DNA of 28,945 nucleotides, taken from contig JBDNIO010000173.1 of the NCBI GenBank assembly GCA_041688215.1, positions 1 through 28,945 of the forward strand, in the 5' to 3' direction. This DNA is from JBDNIO01 sp041688215. GTDB taxonomy: Bacteria; Pseudomonadota; Gammaproteobacteria; Nevskiales; Salinisphaeraceae. Shown piece after piece: positions 23,079-28,945 of the stretch. The position numbers and the translations under genes are program-made. Within the stretch, counting starts at the first letter, position 1. Every line of letters starts with the position of its first letter. The notes under the pieces were generated by a model. The model did no database searches and was not told where the DNA came from. It saw only the letters and a list, made by a program, of their open reading frames with translations.

Positions 23079-24046
23079 GCGCGCTCCCAGGCAAACGGTA
23101 ACACCGGCGCTATAGCAACAAAGCCCAAGGCCAGCGCAAGCAAGCGATCAACGCCTAGCGCCACCCCGGCACAGGCAGGCAAGCCCTGGCGCTGCGCCGC
23201 AATCAGGCGTGCATCGCCAACCTGGGTTTGCTGGCCATTGGCGACGCGAATTGCGATGTCTGCTGCTACGCGTTGCTGTAACAAATCCGGGTCCAGCAAT
23301 TCATTGCCACCGTTAGCCAGTTCCACGCCCTGCCAATACAACTCGAAGCGTTCGGCTAGCGGCGGCGTGCCATTCCGGGTTTGGGTCAGCACCGCCATAC
23401 TTGCGGGATAATCGGTTACAAAACAGGCGCCGGAATCGGCCAGCCAATCGGAGATACCCACGCCGAGAACCAGATCCAGCCAGAAATCACGCGCCTGGGG
23501 AGCATCATTTGCCGGGCTCTTGGACGGCGCCCAGCCACGTTGCTCGGCGGCGGCCCGTAACGCTTCGGCACTCGCCGTATGTGGGTCTGGCAGGCCGGCC
23601 TGGGAGAAAACATCCGCAATGCTGTAACGCGGTATATTTTCGGGCGCGTTGGTAGCAACCGCGCACAATAGCGCAGCAACTTCATCCATTAGTTCGTGAT
23701 AATCAAGGCCCGGTCGATACCATTCGAGCATACAGAACTCGGGGTTGTGCCAGCGCCCCGCTTCACCGGCGCGGAACGCCGGGCCCAGGCGGTAAATCGG
23801 CCCGCTGCCTGCGGCCAGCGCGCGTTTCATGGCGAATTCCGGCGAGGTGATCAACCAGCGATTCGGGTCTTGCGCAAGTTGGAAGCTTGCCAGCCCAGGC
23901 TCGCTGGCAGCGCCTTGAGACAGCACTGGCGTGTCGATCTCCAACACGCCGCGCTCGGCGAAAAACTGCCTGACTTGGGCGAATAAGTGTGCCCGTTCTA
24001 TCAGAACTTCGCGGCTAGCGCTGGGTTGCCAGTCACCGGCGGGCAT
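23075..24046 (-). CDS. epmA: EF-P lysine lysyltransferase
   Basis: A 323-residue class II lysyl-tRNA synthetase paralogue (GenX/PoxA/YjeA, 325 in E. coli) without the anticodon-binding domain. It attaches (R)-beta-lysine to Lys34 of EF-P. Motif 2 reads FRAGEAGRWHNPEFCMLEWY and motif 3 GVALGVDRLLALALG. The N-terminus WQPSAS matches E. coli EpmA, so I start at ATG 24046, 4 bases after the efp stop, instead of the longer frame to 24079 that overlaps efp. It is downstream of efp on the same strand. Confidence 0.95.
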   Translation of the reverse strand: MPAGDWQPSASREVLIERAHLFAQVRQFFAERGVLEIDTPVLSQGAASEPGLASFQLAQDPNRWLITSPEFAMKRALAAGSGPIYRLGPAFRAGEAGRWHNPEFCMLEWYRPGLDYHELMDEVAALLCAVATNAPENIPRYSIADVFSQAGLPDPHTASAEALRAAAEQRGWAPSKSPANDAPQARDFWLDLVLGVGISDWLADSGACFVTDYPASMAVLTQTRNGTPPLAERFELYWQGVELANGGNELLDPDLLQQRVAADIAIRVANGQQTQVGDARLIAAQRQGLPACAGVALGVDRLLALALGFVAIAPVLPFAWERA

Positions 24047-24050
24047 AGTT

Positions 24051-24620
24051 TTACTCGCTGGCGCGGGAAACGTATTCACCCTTGCGGGTATCGATTTTCA
24101 GCAACTCACCGATTTCAATGAACAGCGGCACACGCACCACGGCGCCGGTTTCCAGCGTGGCCGGTTTGCCGCCACCGCCGGAGGTGTCGCCACGCACACC
24201 GGGGTCGGTGTCGGTTACGGTCAGGGTTACAAAATTGGGCGGATCAATCTGCAACGGGGTGTTATTCCACAAGGTAACATCGCATTTGTCCTGTGGTTTG
24301 AGCCATTTTTTGGCGTCGCCCAGCGCGGCTTCGCCGGCCTGGTATTGCTCGAAGCTGTTGGGTTCCATGAAGTGCCAGAACTCGCCGTCTTCGTATAAAT
24401 ACTGCAGGTCCAGATTCACGACATCGGCGGCTTCTACCGTTTCGCCGGAGCGAAAGGTCTTGTCGACAACGCGCCCGGTCTTGAGGTTTCGTATCTTGAC
24501 CCGGTTAAAGGCCTGACCCTTGCCGGGTTTAACAAACTCATTTTCGACAATGTTATGCGGGTCGCCGTCGAGAATAATCTTTACGCCGCCCTTGAACTGA
24601 TTAGTTCTGATCGTGGCCAT
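24051..24620 (-). CDS. efp: Elongation factor P
   Basis: A 189-residue EF-P (188 in E. coli) that rescues ribosomes stalled at polyproline. The three OB/KOW-like domains are complete. The modification site Lys34 lies in the loop FVKPGKGQAF, exactly where E. coli EF-P is beta-lysylated, consistent with epmA and epmB on either side. The ATG at 24620 has GAGG about 6 bases upstream; an in-frame extension to 24704 would run into the epmB start and is rejected. It diverges from epmB over 68 bases. Confidence 0.98.
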   Translation of the reverse strand: MATIRTNQFKGGVKIILDGDPHNIVENEFVKPGKGQAFNRVKIRNLKTGRVVDKTFRSGETVEAADVVNLDLQYLYEDGEFWHFMEPNSFEQYQAGEAALGDAKKWLKPQDKCDVTLWNNTPLQIDPPNFVTLTVTDTDPGVRGDTSGGGGKPATLETGAVVRVPLFIEIGELLKIDTRKGEYVSRASE

Positions 24621-24653
24621 ATCGCCTCTGCTTGAAAGAAATATCTTCCCAGT

Positions 24654-24682
24654 TTTACGGACTATCTCGCGGCCGCTATAGT
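24654..24682 (+). promoter_or_regulatory. Putative sigma-70 promoter for epmB
   Basis: TTTACG (24654-24659), a 17-base spacer and TATAGT (24677-24682) form a fair sigma-70 promoter (4/6 and 5/6). The predicted transcript start coincides with the A of the epmB ATG at 24689, and no Shine-Dalgarno precedes that ATG, pointing to a leaderless mRNA. Confidence 0.45.
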
Positions 24683-24688
24683 AGCGCC

Positions 24689-25732
24689 ATGTCAAGCTCC
24701 GCATCCGAAACGGCCGTTAGTCTAGCGCAAACCCAAACGCACTGGCAGCAGTCGATGCGTCAGGCCATCCGCGACCCGGCAGAACTGCTGGCCCTGCTGC
24801 AGTTATCGCCCACACTGTTACCGGCGGCACAGCGCGCGGCTGCGCTGTTCCCGCTGCGCGTTCCGCGCAGTTATGTGGCGCGTATGCAGCTTGGAAACCC
24901 TGACGATCCCTTGCTGCGGCAAGTGCTGCCCCTGGAAGATGAAACGCTAGAGCAACCCGGATTCGTGCACGATGCGGTCGGAGATATCCACAGTGTGCGC
25001 CCGGGCGGCATCCTGCAAAAATACCAGGGCCGGGCGCTGCTGATTACCACCGGCGCTTGTGCCGTGCATTGTCGCTACTGCTTTCGCAGGCATTTTCCCT
25101 ATAGCGAAATCAACGCCGGGCGCGCGTCCTGGAAGGATGCGCTGGCTGAAATCGCAGCGGACACCAGCTTGAGCGAAATTATCCTCTCAGGCGGTGACCC
25201 CCTCTCCTTGTCCGACAGGAGTCTGGCTGAATTAAGCCAGGGACTCGACCGAATACCGCACCTGCAACGACTGCGCATCCACACCCGCACACCCATTGTA
25301 ATGCCCGAGCGTGTGGATGACAGCCTGCTTGCCTGGTTGCAACACAGCCGATTGCAGGTTGTTATTGTCCTGCACGCCAATCATGCGCAGGAACTGGATC
25401 ACGCAGTAGAAGCGGCGGTGGCGAAACTGGCGGGTATCGGCGCCACGCTCTTGAACCAGTCGGTATTGTTGCGGGGTGTTAACGACAATGCGCGAACACT
25501 GGCCGATTTAAGCATCCGACTATTTAATTTAGGTATATTTCCTTACTATCTGCATTTACTGGATAAAGTTGAAGGTGCGGCACATTTCGACATGCCCGAA
25601 AAGACAGCGAAGAAGCTTTGGCAGGATATGGCGGATAGCCTACCCGGCTACCTGGTGCCCAAGCTGGCTCGGGAACAATCCGGCGCTGCCAGCAAAACGT
25701 TGCTAGGCTCCATAAACAACAATGAGGAGTAA
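24689..25732 (+). CDS. epmB: EF-P beta-lysylation protein, lysine 2,3-aminomutase family
   Basis: A 347-residue radical-SAM, PLP-dependent enzyme (YjeK, 342 in E. coli) that turns (S)-alpha-lysine into (R)-beta-lysine for EpmA. The iron-sulfur motif is C124-x3-C128-x2-C131 (GACAVHCRYCFRRHF). SGGDPLSL and PYYLHLLDKVEGAAHF are family blocks; the probable PLP lysine is about K336 in GAASKTLLG. I chose ATG 24689 because the frame upstream (to a TTG at 24632) has no family resemblance. The last 11 bases overlap the fimX-like start. Confidence 0.95.
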   Translation: MSSSASETAVSLAQTQTHWQQSMRQAIRDPAELLALLQLSPTLLPAAQRAAALFPLRVPRSYVARMQLGNPDDPLLRQVLPLEDETLEQPGFVHDAVGDIHSVRPGGILQKYQGRALLITTGACAVHCRYCFRRHFPYSEINAGRASWKDALAEIAADTSLSEIILSGGDPLSLSDRSLAELSQGLDRIPHLQRLRIHTRTPIVMPERVDDSLLAWLQHSRLQVVIVLHANHAQELDHAVEAAVAKLAGIGATLLNQSVLLRGVNDNARTLADLSIRLFNLGIFPYYLHLLDKVEGAAHFDMPEKTAKKLWQDMADSLPGYLVPKLAREQSGAASKTLLGSINNNEE

Positions 25733-27806
25733 GCGCATACCGGACCGCGATGACCAGGCTGCAGAGTTCAAGGGTATTGAGCTCCTGGTGATTTCACCCT
25801 CGCAAGACACGGCCGAAGTGGTGCAAACGCAGTTACGCGACGCCGGCCATAACGTGCACGCCACCTGGCTGGATAAACCGGAAAATGTGGCCGACGCACT
25901 GCAAAGCAAGCTGCCACGGCTAATCTGTTATCATGAACAATCCGGCGAGCAGGACATCCACCGCTTAATCGGCCTGTGCCTGAACATCGCACCCGGGATT
26001 CCTGTGATTGCTGTCGTCTCAACCCTGGACCCGGCGCGCTCGGCCGACCTCTTGAAAGCCGGTGCGGCGCAGGTGGTGTCGCCCGAGCACAAGGTGCTGA
26101 TGACACGCGCCCTGGAGCGCGAGCTTGAATCGGTAAACCTGCAGGACAAGCTCAAATACAGCCGCCGGCAGGTTAGTGGCCTGCGGCGCCAGCTCGGCGC
26201 TATTGTCGCCGAAAGCCCGGAAGCGCTCGCCTACGTACACGACGGCATTCACACGCATTTGAACCAGTCTTACGTCAAACTATTCGGTTTCGACGACCCG
26301 GCTGAATTCGAAGGCGTTCCCTTGATGGATCTGGTAGCGCCGGAATCGCGTGACTCGATCAAAGCACTGCTCAACCGCGCCGCCAAACCCGATGAAAAAC
26401 CAGACCCCGAGCGCTTTGTAGCCCAGCGCGCTGACGACAGCAACATAACCCTGAACATGCGCTGCCGCCCGGTGAGCATGGAAGGCGAGAAACAAACCGA
26501 GGTCATGGTTTTCCAGGAAGCATCCAGCACTATTGCGCCGCCCCCGACCAACCCTTTTGAAGCCAGAATTGCCCTGTACGAAACCCTCGAAGAGGTTAAA
26601 GCCCTGCGTTTGAAAGAACGCGCGCTGGGCATCGTGTTCATTTGTATTGATGATCTGGAAAACCTGCAGGACCGCATGGGTTTGTACGCGGCTGACCAGA
26701 TCATGAGCGAGGTATCGCTGTTTCTGCTGGCAAACCTGAGCGACGCGGATCAGAGCTTTCGCTTCGATGTAGGCGAATACGTCGTGCTTGTGTCAGGCCA
26801 GAGCAGCGCCGACATAAAAGCAAGCGCCGAGCAGATTCGCGCTGCAATTGACGCTGAGGTATTTGGCGACGAACACGCGTCCTCACCACTGACAGCAAGC
26901 ATTGCGGTCGCTTTTGCCAGCGAGGACAGCGGTAACATCCCGCGCTTGCTCAAGGCGCAGCGGCTGGCGCGCAAAACTTCCGTGCGCGATGGCAATACCG
27001 TGGTCATGGCAACTGCGGATGAAGACCAGCCCTCAAATTCGCAGGACTCTGACCATGCCTGGCTTACCCGCATCAAGGCCGGTCTGGAGGGCGACAGTTT
27101 CGCGCTTGCATTTCAGTCCATAAACAGTCTTGAAGGCGAGTCGCGCCAGCTCAGTGAAGTGCAGTTACGCCTGGTGGGTGAAAAAGGTGAAGGCATTCAC
27201 GCCGGGGAGTTTCTGCCTACGGCCCAGCGTCACGGGCTCATGCCCATGATAGACCAGTGGGTTGTGGGGCAAGTGCTCGAGCTTGCCCATCGCCAGCGGG
27301 GTCGCAAAGAGCACAGCCTGATGTTCATCAAGCTTTCCCGGGCGGCGATAGACAATAGCGATGCTTTCATCCCCTGGCTGCAGAAACAGATTGCGGAGTA
27401 TGAGATCGACACGGCGGATATCGCCGTGGCCTTCGATGAAGAAACCCTGCAATTCAACGTCAAAAAAGCCACATCCGTGGTGCAGACGCTGAAATCAATG
27501 GGCTTGAAACTTGCCGTGCACGGCTTTGGAAACAGTGCCAACTCGCTGCAACTGCTCGAACTGGTCAACGCCGATTATGTTCGGCTGGACCCGTTATTTA
27601 CCGAGTCGCTGATTGCGCCTGAAGACAACCAGCGCTTTGCAGACATGGTGCAGAGCGTGAAGGACGGGGATACTAAAATTATCGCCAGCCAGGTTGAGGA
27701 TGCCAACAGTATGGCGCGCCTGTGGCAATCAGGCGTTCATTACGTACAAGGCCACTTTGTGCAGGAATCGGACAGCAGCCACAAATCCGACCTGAATGTA
27801 GCCTAA
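25722..27806 (+). CDS. FimX-like REC-PAS-GGDEF-EAL protein with degenerate catalytic sites
   Basis: A 694-residue multidomain signalling protein laid out like Pseudomonas FimX (about 691 residues), a c-di-GMP receptor needed for type IV pilus assembly and twitching. REC-like domain about 17-135: the acidic pocket is missing (SPSQD start; LICYHEQ at the phosphoacceptor strand). PAS about 160-270. GGDEF about 295-430: the signature is DVGEY (349-353), so cyclase activity is unlikely. EAL about 445-685: EAL is EVQ (479-481), the DDFG motif is HGFG (600-603) and other metal ligands are changed, so phosphodiesterase activity is unlikely. It overlaps epmB by 11 bases. psd lies nearby, as I recall for fimX in P. 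aeruginosa. No pilus gene is in the window, so function is inferred. Confidence 0.8.
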   Translation: MRSKRIPDRDDQAAEFKGIELLVISPSQDTAEVVQTQLRDAGHNVHATWLDKPENVADALQSKLPRLICYHEQSGEQDIHRLIGLCLNIAPGIPVIAVVSTLDPARSADLLKAGAAQVVSPEHKVLMTRALERELESVNLQDKLKYSRRQVSGLRRQLGAIVAESPEALAYVHDGIHTHLNQSYVKLFGFDDPAEFEGVPLMDLVAPESRDSIKALLNRAAKPDEKPDPERFVAQRADDSNITLNMRCRPVSMEGEKQTEVMVFQEASSTIAPPPTNPFEARIALYETLEEVKALRLKERALGIVFICIDDLENLQDRMGLYAADQIMSEVSLFLLANLSDADQSFRFDVGEYVVLVSGQSSADIKASAEQIRAAIDAEVFGDEHASSPLTASIAVAFASEDSGNIPRLLKAQRLARKTSVRDGNTVVMATADEDQPSNSQDSDHAWLTRIKAGLEGDSFALAFQSINSLEGESRQLSEVQLRLVGEKGEGIHAGEFLPTAQRHGLMPMIDQWVVGQVLELAHRQRGRKEHSLMFIKLSRAAIDNSDAFIPWLQKQIAEYEIDTADIAVAFDEETLQFNVKKATSVVQTLKSMGLKLAVHGFGNSANSLQLLELVNADYVRLDPLFTESLIAPEDNQRFADMVQSVKDGDTKIIASQVEDANSMARLWQSGVHYVQGHFVQESDSSHKSDLNVA

Positions 27807-27813
27807 ATAAGTT

Positions 27814-27845
27814 GATGAAAATATCCATCCTTGGAATTTTTCATC
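27814..27845. terminator. AT-rich inverted repeat after the fimX-like gene
   Basis: GATGAAAA (27814-27821) pairs with TTTTCATC (27838-27845) around a 16-base loop, 7 bases after the stop codon of the fimX-like gene. It sits in the 82-base gap before the convergent htpX 3' end and could serve either transcript weakly. The stem is AT-rich and not followed by a T run. Confidence 0.3.
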
Positions 27846-27888
27846 GAAAGAACACAAAAACTGCGTTTTTCGGCTGCTCCCTTAGCCC

Positions 27889-28773
27889 TCAAGTAGCGGC
27901 GTCGCGCAAGGCCTGTATGCGCTCTTCCAGCGGTGGAAGCGTCATGAACAGCCGCTTGAAGCCGGTCGATTTTTCCCGGAAATGCCGAGCGCCTCAATCT
28001 GATCGGGCAGGTCGGTATCGTTCTGGCCCATTTTCAGGCGCTCGAGCGCAGCGATCATCTTATTCTTGCCGGCCAGATAGGCGCCGCCGGAATCCGCGCG
28101 GAACTCACGCCGGCGCGAGAACCAGAATACGATCATGCTCGCCAGAATGCCGAGTACGACCTGCGCGAAAATCATGGTTACGAAATAGCCGATGCCGTGA
28201 CCACGTTCATTCTTGAGCACAACGCGATCCACCACATGCCCAATAACGCGGGCAAAGAAAAACACGAAGGTGTTCACAACGCCCTGGATTAGCGTCAGGG
28301 TAACCATGTCGCCATTGGCGATATGGCTGATCTCGTGGCCGAGTACGGCTCCGCCTCATCCTGTTTCATGGAGCGCAGCAAACCGGTGCTTAACGCCACC
28401 AGCGAATTATTACGCGACATGCCGGTGGCGAAGGCGTTGATATCCGCGGATTCATAAATCGCCACCTCCGGCATACCGATGCCCGCTTGCCGGGCTTGTC
28501 GCTGCACGGTGGATAACAGCCAGTTTTCCATGCTGTTGGAGGGCTTTTCTATAACCCGCGCGCCGGTGCTCTTCTTCGCAATCCACTTGGAAATCGCCAG
28601 CGATATGAACGAACCGCCCATGCCGAAAACGGCAGAAAAAATAATCAGCGCCTTGTAATCCAGCCCACGCCCTGCTCGTCGAGAATACGATCGACGCCCA
28701 GTAGCCGCAGGATGATGCCGAGTACCAGCAGTATGGCGATGTTGGTACCCAGGAATAACAGAATGCGTTTCAT
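27889..28773 (-). pseudogene. htpX: htpX, membrane zinc protease, disrupted by three 1-base deletions
   Basis: Read through, this encodes HtpX (about 295 residues; 293 in E. coli), a stress-induced inner-membrane M48 protease. Start MKRILLFLGTN at 28773. Continuity is lost at three places: near 28661-28666 (expected QGVGLDYKAL), near 28347-28352 (expected DEAEAVLGHEISH) and in the T5 run 27970-27974 (A5 on the coding strand, expected GISGKKSTGF). Restoring one base at each gives a full protein with the zinc site HEISH, REFRAD and the C-terminal PPLEERIQALRDA ending at TGA 27889. All three sites are consistent with loss of one base from a short run. This is either true decay or sequencing/assembly error near the window end; error is the likelier reading because nothing else is decayed. 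Confidence 0.85.
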
Positions 28774-28862
28774 TTGGCGCCGGCTCCGAAGTGTTTAACT
28801 AGTGCCCATCCATAAACGGACATATTTTTCAGATTGATCGTAACACTCTGCCCTGTTTTCAT
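28770..28862 (-). CDS. Possible 30-residue upstream ORF overlapping the htpX start
   Basis: An ATG at 28862 opens a 30-codon frame (begins MKTGQSVTINLKN, ends HFGAGAK) whose TGA overlaps the htpX ATG in the ATGA arrangement typical of coupled genes. No Shine-Dalgarno is obvious before it and I recognise no family. It could be a leader peptide, or chance. The remaining bases to 28945 show nothing I can support beyond a possible htpX promoter region. Confidence 0.2.
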   Translation of the reverse strand: MKTGQSVTINLKNMSVYGWALVKHFGAGAK

Positions 28863-28945
28863 CGCAGCCACACATACAATGCATGCCTTTTACGGGTTAC
28901 CGTCAAAGTTTGCTCTGAAACGACCAAAACTCTTGCATTTGGGCA

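Noticed and set aside
24047..24079. Longer EpmA start overlapping efp
   Set aside because: The added residues do not match EpmA N-termini, whereas MPAGDWQPSAS does, with a natural 4-base gap after efp.
27803..27997. 64-codon minus-strand frame at the htpX 3' end
   Set aside because: It is an off-frame reading of htpX caused by the frame breaks; the correct C-terminal frame ends at the TGA at 27889.

Overview
The window reads as a chromosomal segment of a non-enteric gammaproteobacterium with moderately GC-rich DNA. The evidence is the set of families present (LapA/LapB, IHF-beta, BepA, the EF-P lysylation enzymes EpmA and EpmB, a FimX-like protein) and the gene order gyrA-serC-pheA-hisC-tyrA-aroA-cmk-rpsA-ihfB, which I recall from Pseudomonas and relatives. 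Nearly all genes are housekeeping. I see no prophage, insertion sequence, CRISPR array, tRNA or rRNA gene.

Left part (1-4.9 kb): the 3' end of a PhoH-type ATPase gene converges on an AI-2E/PerM-family membrane protein gene. The divergent gene encodes the periplasmic protease/chaperone BepA. A REP-like palindromic stretch follows, then lapB and lapA (control of LPS synthesis and envelope assembly) on the minus strand.

Central minus-strand super-operon (about 17.8 kb down to 3.4 kb): gyrA, serC, serA, pheA, hisC, tyrA, aroA, cmk, rpsA, ihfB, then lapA and lapB. It joins DNA gyrase, serine synthesis (SerA plus SerC), the shikimate end-steps and Phe/Tyr branches (AroA, PheA, TyrA, HisC), pyrimidine nucleotide supply (Cmk), ribosomal protein S1 and IHF. 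Three long imperfect inverted repeats occupy the three wide gaps at the gyrA end (gyrA/serC, serC/serA, pheA/hisC). The other junctions in that part are overlaps or very short gaps. A strong terminator follows rpsA, and an internal promoter probably drives lapAB.

Right part (18-25.7 kb): mtaD (deamination of methylthioadenosine/S-adenosylhomocysteine) diverges from gyrA. aroC and prmB follow on the minus strand, then a SCO-type copper chaperone and psd (phosphatidylserine decarboxylase) on the plus strand. epmA and efp (minus) diverge from epmB (plus), so EF-P and two of its lysine-34 modifying enzymes form one cluster.

Right end (25.7-28.9 kb): a 694-residue REC-PAS-GGDEF-EAL protein in which every catalytic signature is degenerate, as in the type IV pilus c-di-GMP receptor FimX. 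Convergent to it is an htpX gene whose reading frame is broken by three apparent single-base deletions. These are either real decay or sequence error near the end of the window.

The observations most worth following are the operon-interior hairpin repeats, the FimX-like receptor and its unusual start region, the triple-frameshifted htpX, the terminator-like hairpin in the gyrA leader and two probable leaderless starts (epmB and the SCO gene).
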